In this document: in pieces, positions 1 through 6,576 of the stretch
Layout of the letters: every line of letters starts with the position of its first letter
Position numbering within the stretch: position 1 is the stretch's first letter
DNA from: Aneurinibacillus aneurinilyticus ATCC 12856
GTDB taxonomy: Bacteria > Bacillota > Bacilli > Aneurinibacillales > Aneurinibacillaceae
NCBI RefSeq assembly: GCF_000466385.1
Contig: NZ_KE952809.1
Span: 12,904-72,565, forward strand
Direction: 5' to 3'
Length of the DNA: 59,662 bases
Position numbers and translations under genes: made by a program
The notes under the pieces: model-generated
The model's input: only the letters and a program-made list of their open reading frames with translations
What the model was told of the DNA's origin: nothing
Database searches by the model: none

Positions 1-248
1 GGCCTTGTTTGTGTCCCGTTGTGGTTGCCTTTTCTTCTTTGAACAATCAACAGGCGTGATAAATTACACTTGATATTTCGACAGAGTAGCGTGGTTGGAA
101 GTAGGAGAATTGGAAAAAGAAGAGATTGGATGCTTTTTTCAACCTTTGATTTTCTCCATCTTTTCCGTACCTCCTACCACGGGAGGATGTCGATTCATCA
201 AGTCAGACGTATATAAAACAGCTGTTTTGTTGCCTCATTACCTTTTTA
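1..248. other. Intergenic region without a recognisable gene
   Basis: No coding region here can be supported. It contains one copy of the dispersed 14-base motif (45-58). It also holds a hairpin CCTCC-n6-GGGAGG near 170-186 and a short palindrome, AAAACAGCTGTTTT, near 217-230, just past the stop of the deacetylase that reads leftward. Neither hairpin has a convincing T-run, so a terminator call would be weak. Open frames across it lack ribosome sites and resemble nothing known to me. Confidence 0.5.
45..58 (+). repeat. Dispersed intergenic motif, copy 1
   Basis: AATCAACAGGCGTG, followed by ATAAATTA. The same 14-mer, with at most one base change, occurs at 17810-17823, at 50369-50382 and inverted at 59634-59647, always outside genes. 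Function is unknown; a protein-binding site or promoter element is possible. Confidence 0.6.
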
Positions 249-953
249 TTAGGCGTGCTTCATTATCTCATCAATCAGAACAAACTTATATGGTTGCTTT
301 GATATAGCCTGTAGCACATCTTCAAGCGCCTCCAGCATATGCATCGGTGCGTCCCGATCCGCACCAAACGTTTCTCCGCTGTCATGAAGAACAATCACAC
401 AGCCGTCATGCAGTTGGGTAAGAATTTTCTTGCGTAGTGCGTCCCGGCCAATTCTGCTTCTCCAGTCGCCAACCATGACAGACCATAAAACAAAGGAGAA
501 TTTCTGACCAAGGATAAAATCGAAAATGGTAAACAACCCCCATGGCGGTCGATAATGCACGGGCCTTTGGCCTGTAATTTGCTCGATTACATCAGCCGAA
601 TAATGAATTTGCTGCCATAGTCTCCACGGATTCATGAACCAGTTCGCCCGGTGAACATAATTATGAATACCAATTAAATGGCCTTCTCTTTGTATGCGCT
701 TGATAATATCAGGATGTTTCTCCGCCTTTGCCCCTACAATAAAAAATGTTGCCTTTATGTTGTGCTTTTTTAACAAATCTAACAGACGCGGTGTATAGTA
801 CGGATCTGGTCCATCATCGAATGTAAGAGCTATTTCTTTTCGAAGGCGGCCTTTTCGCAACGCGCCTACTCCTATAATCCGGGTTGCAATCTCAGGAACA
901 ACAGCGTATAGCATAATGAAAAAGATTAATACACCTGCCAAAAGTTTTCCCAT
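249..953 (-). CDS. Membrane-anchored polysaccharide deacetylase (NodB/CE4 family)
   Basis: Probably removes N-acetyl groups from an extracellular or wall polysaccharide. The 234-residue protein starts with one membrane helix (about residues 2-20), followed by a single NodB domain. Visible CE4 motifs are TFDDGPDP (metal-binding Asp pair), the HNYVH metal-binding His pair, YRPPWG, and LHDSG near the C-terminus, so it should be active. I place the start at 953, the ATG of MGKLLAGV, because AGAGGAAAG lies at ribosome-site distance and the longer frame would overlap the upstream gene. It lies 29 bases behind the glycosyltransferase gene and is probably co-transcribed with it, suggesting that one makes and the other trims a surface glycan or glycolipid. 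The true substrate cannot be told from sequence. Confidence 0.85.
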   Translation of the reverse strand: MGKLLAGVLIFFIMLYAVVPEIATRIIGVGALRKGRLRKEIALTFDDGPDPYYTPRLLDLLKKHNIKATFFIVGAKAEKHPDIIKRIQREGHLIGIHNYVHRANWFMNPWRLWQQIHYSADVIEQITGQRPVHYRPPWGLFTIFDFILGQKFSFVLWSVMVGDWRSRIGRDALRKKILTQLHDGCVIVLHDSGETFGADRDAPMHMLEALEDVLQAISKQPYKFVLIDEIMKHA

Positions 954-982
954 ATTTCTTACACCTGTCTTTCCTCTCTGCT

Positions 983-2146
983 CTAGACGTATATCTCTTG
1001 CCATTCGAAGTTTACAGATGAAATAACATCCACCACTTTGGAAGCGGTCCATTTTGAATGCATGCGGCGTGCACTCTCTTTCATTTGTATGAGCAGCTTC
1101 GGGTTTTTTAGCACCTGGGCAATATAGAATTGCAGTTCTGCTTCATCTTCTGCATACAAGGCAACTCTGCTGTTTAGCAAAAACTGGGTATTATCCTGTT
1201 CCTGCCCTGGAAGCGGCTTGTAGAGAAGCATGGGAAGTTCCAGAGCAATAGCCTCCGCCGTCGTTACGCCTCCTGGTTTAGTAATCATAAAATCGGAGAT
1301 GGCCATCAATTCGTGAATATAATTTACATACCCGGTGACAAGCACACGTTGTTGCGAGAAATTCAGGTGATTCTCCATTTCCCTCCGCAATTTCTCATTA
1401 TGGCCGCATACTACGATCAACTGTACCGGCTGGGAAAAAATCTGGGAAGATAAAAGTTCAGACATGCCCTCTCCCATAATGCCGTAGCCCCCACCCATGA
1501 TGAGAATGGTTGGCAGATCTGGATCAAAATTAAATTTTTTCCGCAAAATGCCCCGGTTATATGCCCTGCAAAATTCCGGACGAACCGGAATGCCCGTTAC
1601 AGTAATTTGATCATCATTTACTTCAAGTTGATGGAGGGATTTGCGGACAAACTCTGATCCGACAATATACTGATCAGTGAAAGGATGGAGCCAATAACTG
1701 TGGTCCGTATGATCAGTAATCACTGTCACAGCAGCTACATTGGTTAGTCCCAATTCCTTTATTTTTGATATCATGCCTGCAGCCAACGGAAACGTACTGA
1801 TCACAATAGAAGGTTGAAATTCTTGCAAAAGCCTCATCATGCGCCGAATACCGGAATGGTTAAATGATTTTATAAAAATTGAAAAGGGATTAGTCACGCG
1901 TGTTTTACGGTAAATATATCCGTAAACAGAAGGGAAATTTTTTACTCCTCCAATAAAAATATTTCTTCCAATCGAATGAAAGTAGGGGTGAATATATTCC
2001 ATAAAATCCACGATAAGTGTTTCTGCCTCAGGAAGGCGCAGCCGAACCGATTCTTGAATGGCATGAGCGACTTGCTGATGTCCGTCCCCATAATTTCCTG
2101 AAAGAATAAGAATTTTTTCTGTACTTACCGTTTTCGTGTTTACCAT
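983..2146 (-). CDS. UgtP/MGDG-synthase-like glycosyltransferase (GT28)
   Basis: Resembles processive diacylglycerol glucosyltransferases (UgtP/YpfP) and plant MGDG synthases, which transfer sugars to diacylglycerol at the inner membrane face. The 387 residues match the family length. The N-terminal half carries the acceptor-domain motif SGNYGDGHQQVA (residues about 16-27) and FMEYIHPYFHSIG. The C-terminal half carries the nucleotide-sugar-binding GGGYGIMGEGM and the GT28 signature TKPGGVTTAEA. There is no signal peptide, as expected for a peripheral membrane enzyme. It is first in a two-gene operon with the NodB deacetylase. Several Bacillales paralogues of this family have other acceptors, so the product (glycolipid anchor or another glycan) stays open. 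Confidence 0.82.
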   Translation of the reverse strand: MVNTKTVSTEKILILSGNYGDGHQQVAHAIQESVRLRLPEAETLIVDFMEYIHPYFHSIGRNIFIGGVKNFPSVYGYIYRKTRVTNPFSIFIKSFNHSGIRRMMRLLQEFQPSIVISTFPLAAGMISKIKELGLTNVAAVTVITDHTDHSYWLHPFTDQYIVGSEFVRKSLHQLEVNDDQITVTGIPVRPEFCRAYNRGILRKKFNFDPDLPTILIMGGGYGIMGEGMSELLSSQIFSQPVQLIVVCGHNEKLRREMENHLNFSQQRVLVTGYVNYIHELMAISDFMITKPGGVTTAEAIALELPMLLYKPLPGQEQDNTQFLLNSRVALYAEDEAELQFYIAQVLKNPKLLIQMKESARRMHSKWTASKVVDVISSVNFEWQEIYV

Positions 2147-2224
2147 CTCTTGGACCTCTCAATTAGTCAAGTAGTTGATTAGTCGATATTGTAAACAAAA
2201 ACCATTAGGGCTATCTAAGAAATT

Positions 2225-2239
2225 CATTAAAATTCGATG
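2225..2239. promoter_or_regulatory. Palindromic operator candidate, copy A
   Basis: CATTAAAATTCGATG is an imperfect palindrome. It matches the perfect palindrome CATTAAATTTTAATG at 2271-2285 with a few changes and lies 46 bases away, centre to centre. A third copy lies at 5115-5129, upstream of the response regulator gene. The spacing and placement suggest a shared regulator; this is inference. Confidence 0.35.
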
Positions 2240-2270
2240 AGAAAATTAAATCCTTCTTAAAGAAAGCTTT

Positions 2271-2285
2271 CATTAAATTTTAATG
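2271..2285. promoter_or_regulatory. Palindromic operator candidate, copy B (perfect)
   Basis: CATTAAATTTTAATG is a perfect 7-1-7 palindrome between the leftward glycosyltransferase gene and the rightward micro-ORF at 2338. Related copies are at 2225-2239 and 5115-5129. A candidate target is the OmpR-type regulator encoded at 4348-5037. Confidence 0.4.
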
Positions 2286-2337
2286 GTCTTTTTTTAAAAT
2301 AAGAAAGCCAATAATGAGAAGAAAGGAAGATGTGCGA

Positions 2338-2559
2338 ATGTACAAAACAGTAATGGCCGTATTCATTGCGGGATTGATGATGCTTTCTCCAGTCTCCGTA
2401 TTTGCGAAAGGATTCAGCGGTAGTTATCAGGGATTTTCATGATTTGCGGACAAGACACTCGTGACTTCAGTTGTGAGTAATTGACTTACGGGTTTGTTAA
2501 TTAATATGGTGATTGTTGTTATAGGATTCCTCCTTATTCGGCGTTTACTCTTCAGATAA
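2338..2559 (+). pseudogene. Micro-ORF with signal peptide and membrane tail, split by two in-frame TGA codons
   Basis: The ATG at 2338 has a good ribosome site (GAAAGGAAGA). The first open stretch encodes 34 residues: a signal peptide-like MYKTVMAVFIAGLMMLSPVS followed by VFAKGFSGSYQGFS, ending in TGA at 2440-2442. The same frame then continues open for 13 codons to a second TGA (2482-2484). It then runs 24 codons, LTGLLINMVIVVIGF and LLIRRLLFR, a clear hydrophobic helix with a positive tail, to TAA at 2557. If both TGA codons were Trp, this would be a 73-residue exported protein with a C-terminal anchor. The simplest reading is a decaying gene with two TGG-to-TGA changes. Alternatives are UGA read-through, or a genuine 34-residue secreted peptide. 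No homologue is recognised. Confidence 0.5.
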
Positions 2560-2584
2560 CAAAAATGTAAAGGGATAAATATTT

Positions 2585-2878
2585 ATGAAGCTTTATTTTT
2601 CAGAACAAGACATTATTGATTCTTGCTGTGTTTTTGCTGCCAGACAGCACGGCTGCCATCCCGAAGACATGGAGGTTGATCTCCAATTTCATCCTGACCA
2701 GGGGGTTCACGCAAATGTTCGCAGCCGTCTTGAGCACGCATGGTTTCATGAACAGGACCTTGTCGATTCCATCGCGTTTTACTTGGTGGAATACCATTGC
2801 TTTATTTCTGAACATTTAAAAGTTGATCTTACATTTTCCGAGCCCAATGGTATTGGTGCGGAAATTATCGTAGCATAA
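2585..2878 (+). CDS. DUF2653/YxcD-type small protein
   Basis: A 97-residue soluble protein that I recognise as the DUF2653 (YxcD) group of Bacillales, whose function is not known. It is built from two similar halves. Residues 4-44 begin FSEQDIIDSCCVFAA and contain MEVDLQFHPDQGVHANV. Residues 53-95 begin FHEQDLVDSIAFYL and contain LKVDLTFSEPNGIGAEI. This internal duplication suggests a pseudo-symmetric fold. The ribosome site is weak (AAAGGGAT). It is convergent with the histidine kinase gene and lies 25 bases after the split micro-ORF, so the two may have shared a promoter. Confidence 0.75.
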   Translation: MKLYFSEQDIIDSCCVFAARQHGCHPEDMEVDLQFHPDQGVHANVRSRLEHAWFHEQDLVDSIAFYLVEYHCFISEHLKVDLTFSEPNGIGAEIIVA

Positions 2879-2908
2879 TGTCAGTGTTTTATTGCGGCGT
2901 GTAGAGGG

Positions 2909-2930
2909 AGATGGAATCATCCCCCTTTCG
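2909..2930 (+). terminator. Weak hairpin between convergent genes
   Basis: AGGGAGATG pairs with CATCCCCCT across a GAAT loop, with one mismatch, followed by only a short T-run. It lies between the DUF2653 gene and the convergent kinase gene and could end either transcript. Confidence is limited by the poor T-tract. Confidence 0.35.
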
Positions 2931-2935
2931 CCTTC

Positions 2936-4348
2936 TTAAATTGAGGAGTGAGCGGGCAGCATAATGTGCACCGCTGTCCCTCCTTGAGATGCACGCTGTA
3001 TCGTAACATGTCCCTGATGTATATCTACGATGGATTTGGCAATAGCAAGTCCTAGCCCGCTTCCTCCTCTTTGACGGCTGCGTGATTTATCCACGCGATA
3101 GAAACGTTCAAAGATGAAAGGGAGTTCGTTTTCGTCAATACCAATCCCAGTATCTTCTATAATAATATGAACCCATTCCTCCTTTTTATAAACATTCAAT
3201 CGTACTTCTCCTTCATCTGTGTATTTGCGGGCATTGTCGAGAAAAATATCGAGCAGACGGCGAATCTTCTCCCGTTCCATTGGAAGAACGAGAGAGTCCT
3301 CCCATCGACAAACCAGCCGCAAGTTTGAAGGAAAGGCGGAACGCCAGGCATTCTTTACCTCTTCCAAAAGCGGTGTAAGCTCCTGTACTTCCAAGATTTC
3401 TGTAGAGACAGAGCCCTCCTCCATCTTTGCCAGCATTAGCAAATCGTCTACTAGACCGAAAAGCCTTACGCACTCCTGCTTCATGGCTAGTATGGCCTCT
3501 TCCCGTACTTCAACTTTATCCTTCCCCCATCTATCCAAAAGCCGGAGATACCCATCAATAATCGTAAGAGGGGTACGAAGTTCATGGGAGGCATCCGATG
3601 CGAACTGCTTTTGTTTTGATAATACAGCTTCAATACGATCGAGAAGACTGTTAAACGCTTCGGTAAGCGTTGTAATTTCTTTGGCAGTAGACCGTGGTGA
3701 CAGCCGGGAAGACAAGTGTGATGCTTCCATTTGATAAATCTCCGTCATTAAACGATTCAGGGGACGAAGACTAAGGCGCGCAAAAAAATATCCTCCTACT
3801 CCTGAAATCAAAATCGCGCCAACAGATGTTGTACCGAGAATGAGCAGGAGAATATGAATAAAGTGGTTCAGTGGTTTAGTATCCTCTACCATTTCAAGTC
3901 GCAGTGGCGTAGAGAGAGACGGAACGGAAAACGTCCGCTCATCCTGAAGCGCTTTTTTCTGCATAATAAAATACGATTCAGGCGTAAATATTTTTTCAAT
4001 GTCCCTTGTGACTTCAGGTCTCCACTTAGGCCCTTGTACTGTGATTATTTTTTTTTCGTCTGCTGTAAACAAAGAAACGGACTGATACTCGTTAACAAAT
4101 TTGCTAAGCACTTGTTGTAAATGTGCATGGTTAAACGCGGAGCGTGAAGTCAAATCGTCCGCTATCTCATTCGTTATAACGTCTACTTTAGACTGAAGGA
4201 GCTGATGTTCATGCCGGTAAACAAGCTGCATGGTGGCCCAGTAGACAAACAAGTTCATGAATAATAAAAAGAACACCATAGCAATTGTAAATAAAAATGC
4301 TAATCTTGATGTAAGAGAGTGAGGAATCCATTTTTTAATCATGTACAT
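2936..4348 (-). CDS. Sensor histidine kinase (OmpR-partner type)
   Basis: A membrane sensor that should autophosphorylate and pass phosphate to the regulator encoded just upstream. The 470 residues show, in order: a membrane helix near 14-38, an extracytoplasmic region of about 130 residues, a second helix near 165-187, a HAMP linker, the HisKA box with SHELRTPL (phospho-acceptor His255), and an ATPase domain with N, G1 (DTGIGI), F (FIFERFYR) and G2 (GGSGLGLAI) boxes. The overall form is like ArlS/CssS-type kinases. Its ATG overlaps the regulator's stop by one base. A second ATG two codons in (4342) gives better ribosome-site spacing and may be the real start. The extracellular part matches no ligand domain I know, so the signal is unknown. 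Confidence 0.9.
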   Translation of the reverse strand: MYMIKKWIPHSLTSRLAFLFTIAMVFFLLFMNLFVYWATMQLVYRHEHQLLQSKVDVITNEIADDLTSRSAFNHAHLQQVLSKFVNEYQSVSLFTADEKKIITVQGPKWRPEVTRDIEKIFTPESYFIMQKKALQDERTFSVPSLSTPLRLEMVEDTKPLNHFIHILLLILGTTSVGAILISGVGGYFFARLSLRPLNRLMTEIYQMEASHLSSRLSPRSTAKEITTLTEAFNSLLDRIEAVLSKQKQFASDASHELRTPLTIIDGYLRLLDRWGKDKVEVREEAILAMKQECVRLFGLVDDLLMLAKMEEGSVSTEILEVQELTPLLEEVKNAWRSAFPSNLRLVCRWEDSLVLPMEREKIRRLLDIFLDNARKYTDEGEVRLNVYKKEEWVHIIIEDTGIGIDENELPFIFERFYRVDKSRSRQRGGSGLGLAIAKSIVDIHQGHVTIQRASQGGTAVHIMLPAHSSI

Positions 4349-5037
4349 TATCCTTCTGTTTTTCTAATTACATATCCTGTTCCCCGCACGGTTTGAATAA
4401 TGCTTTCCTGACCGGGCATATCAAGCTTGTTACGCAGATAACGAACATATACGTCGACGATATTTGTTTCCACTGCCGAGTCGTATCCCCACACAAGATC
4501 AAGCAGCAAATCCCGAGTCATTACCCGGTTCATATTACGCAGAAGTACAGTCAATAGCTCGTATTCCCGTTTTGTTAGTGCAATGATTTCTCCGTCACGT
4601 TTTACAGTTTGCGATTCTGTGTTTACTTCAATATTTTTATGGTTTAGCAGCGAATCGGCTATTTTTTCGGTTTGCTGATCCATCCGACGGAATAGTGCCC
4701 GCATTCTTGCCAGCAATTCCTCAATCGCCAGCGGTTTTGTAATATAATCGTCTGCTCCGCTGTCGAGCCCGGAAACTCTGTCAAGCACACTGGTTCGTGC
4801 CGTAAGCATAATAATCGGTGTGTGTTTTGTCTGCCGGATACGCCTGCAGACTTCAATTCCGTTCAAACTGGGCAGCATAAGATCAAGTAGAATCATATCC
4901 CATTCCTCATTAAGCGCCTTCTCCAACCCGCTTCTCCCGTCATAAGCGGTTCCTACGGAAAATCCTTCGTACTGAAGTTCAAGTTCAATAAAACGCGACA
5001 GGTTTTCTTCATCTTCAATAATCAATATCTTCCTCAC
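4348..5037 (-). CDS. OmpR-family response regulator
   Basis: A 229-residue DNA-binding response regulator. The receiver domain covers residues 1-120, with the acidic pocket EDE at 8-10, phospho-acceptor Asp52 in LLDLMLP, Thr in MLTAR and the lysine of ITKPL. The winged-helix domain (about 130-226) has the typical LTKREYELL and VRGTGYVIR elements. The start is GTG at 5037 with a strong AGGAGGG ribosome site. It is the first gene of a two-gene operon with the kinase. Neighbouring polysaccharide genes on both sides, and a palindrome upstream (5115-5129) repeated before the micro-ORF, suggest it controls envelope functions; this is inference. Confidence 0.92.
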   Translation of the reverse strand: MRKILIIEDEENLSRFIELELQYEGFSVGTAYDGRSGLEKALNEEWDMILLDLMLPSLNGIEVCRRIRQTKHTPIIMLTARTSVLDRVSGLDSGADDYITKPLAIEELLARMRALFRRMDQQTEKIADSLLNHKNIEVNTESQTVKRDGEIIALTKREYELLTVLLRNMNRVMTRDLLLDLVWGYDSAVETNIVDVYVRYLRNKLDMPGQESIIQTVRGTGYVIRKTEG

Positions 5038-5114
5038 TACTTTCCCTCCTGGCTATGCAAACAAGCATCAAATAATTAGATAGCAATATTATATTTCTTC
5101 GCTTTCCTGCTTCT

Positions 5115-5129
5115 CATCAAATTTTAATA
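5115..5129. promoter_or_regulatory. Palindromic operator candidate, copy C
   Basis: CATCAAATTTTAATA differs at two positions from the perfect palindrome at 2271-2285. It lies in the divergent region between the response regulator and the exported protein gene at 5210, where one bound regulator could affect both directions. Confidence 0.38.
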
Positions 5130-5209
5130 CATCTCTCAGTTAGTTTTTATTTTCCCACCGTATACTTCTTTTTGCATAGAAAAAACGGTAAATAAAGGGG
5201 GTAAAAATA

Positions 5210-6550
5210 ATGGGCAAAAAGATAAACTACATAAAGCTGGGTACCGTGTTATTTCTGTTTATTGTTTTAGGCATTGCGATTTTTATAAAAAATGGATTTA
5301 CCGCACAGCCCATCGCTCAAGTACAAATGCGAGAGTTCCCTTATCCGTATCAAGCTATGCTTTCCATCGCTTCTGACATTGATGGCACGACACCGCATGA
5401 ATTTGCCCAGTATCACCAGTTCTTGAATACAAAGGAGAACACACCAATGGGCAGGGGGTTAGGGCTTGATATTGGTGATAGCTTCTGGATGTACATGGAT
5501 ACAAACAGCTCCCATCCATACTATGTAGATAATCGAAAGCATATATCAAACGCCATCATGACTTATTTTAACGGCATAGACACAAATAAAAAGAAGGATG
5601 CTGGATTAATCAATTACTACTACCGTGCAGGCTGGATTGATTCTATACATGGATATGGCGATTTTTCACGCATTAACCACGGCCAGGGTTTTTGTACAAG
5701 AAATCTTGCTGAAGCAGCCTGGAAACATATGAATGAAGATGGCATCCATCCTGATATATGGATTAACCACGGAAATGAGGCGAATCGGCAAAATTTCGGT
5801 GCCTATACATCTTTTGGTTTTGCCTCATACCAGGAAGGGGATAACAAACAATCGCCTTATTACCATACTGATCTTATCATCAAAAACGGTGTTCACTTTC
5901 TTTGGAATTCAAGAGGGGATTCAGACTTTGGAGAAAAAAGCGCCATCTTCCCGATAAAACTGCGTGATGGAAATAAAATATGGGGATTTCATCGCTATGT
6001 GTTCGACCGCACAAAAAAGGGAGTAAATTGGACGTGGGGTCCAAAAGCGTTAGATGTGCAAATTACACCGCAGAGATTAGATAATCTTGTATCTCAAAAA
6101 AATTACGCTATTATTGGACAGCATTTTGGCGGCGGAAATGGTGCGTACCCTTTTGATAGAAGTAACATTAAAGCGCTTCGCTTGCTTGCAAGCTACCAGG
6201 ATAGCGGTCGTATTCTGGTAGCGCGCACAAGCCGACTTCTTCATTACAATGTAGCACACAATTATCTTCATTATGCGATTACAACAGAAGGAGGAAGGAC
6301 AAAAATTGAGTTAAAATCCATTAACGACCCGCTCTTTGGATCACATCCTGTAACTATACATGAGGTTCGGGGAATTACTTTCTATGTGGACAATCCGAAG
6401 AATGTGTATATTTCCCTTAATAATCATTTGGTAAGCTCGAAGGAAATTCAATGCAATCCCCCAGATCAAACCGGAAAGCCAAGTATCGGAATAAAGTGGT
6501 TCGCACCAGATACGTTTGATTATACAAAAGTTGTATCACATACATCTTAA
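5210..6550 (+). CDS. Unrecognised exported protein in a polysaccharide locus, possibly a divergent NodB-fold enzyme
   Basis: A 446-residue protein with one N-terminal membrane helix (about 10-27) that would place the rest outside the cell. I do not recognise the family with confidence. Residues 51-60 (LSIASDIDGT) resemble the first metal-binding strand of polysaccharide deacetylase-like enzymes. Histidines in IHGYGDF (His147) and WINHGNEAN (His187), and the GQHFGGGNG stretch, could complete a metal site, so a deacetylase- or hydrolase-like fold is possible. The aromatic-rich sequence suits carbohydrate binding. It lies 26 bases upstream of the GH18-NodB-GT2 fusion and is very likely co-transcribed, so a role in modifying or exporting the same polymer is the best inference. 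The ribosome site (AAAGGGGG) is strong. Confidence 0.7.
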   Translation: MGKKINYIKLGTVLFLFIVLGIAIFIKNGFTAQPIAQVQMREFPYPYQAMLSIASDIDGTTPHEFAQYHQFLNTKENTPMGRGLGLDIGDSFWMYMDTNSSHPYYVDNRKHISNAIMTYFNGIDTNKKKDAGLINYYYRAGWIDSIHGYGDFSRINHGQGFCTRNLAEAAWKHMNEDGIHPDIWINHGNEANRQNFGAYTSFGFASYQEGDNKQSPYYHTDLIIKNGVHFLWNSRGDSDFGEKSAIFPIKLRDGNKIWGFHRYVFDRTKKGVNWTWGPKALDVQITPQRLDNLVSQKNYAIIGQHFGGGNGAYPFDRSNIKALRLLASYQDSGRILVARTSRLLHYNVAHNYLHYAITTEGGRTKIELKSINDPLFGSHPVTIHEVRGITFYVDNPKNVYISLNNHLVSSKEIQCNPPDQTGKPSIGIKWFAPDTFDYTKVVSHTS

Positions 6551-6576
6551 CATTTTAAGGAGAGGAGGGAGCGGGT

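Noticed and set aside
95-307. Rightward 70-codon frame at the left end
   Set aside because: Overlaps the end of the deacetylase gene on the other strand and has no convincing start or homology.
2338-2559. Selenocysteine at the TGA codons of the micro-ORF
   Set aside because: No selenocysteine machinery or SECIS-like hairpin directly after either TGA is seen; Trp-to-stop change is simpler.
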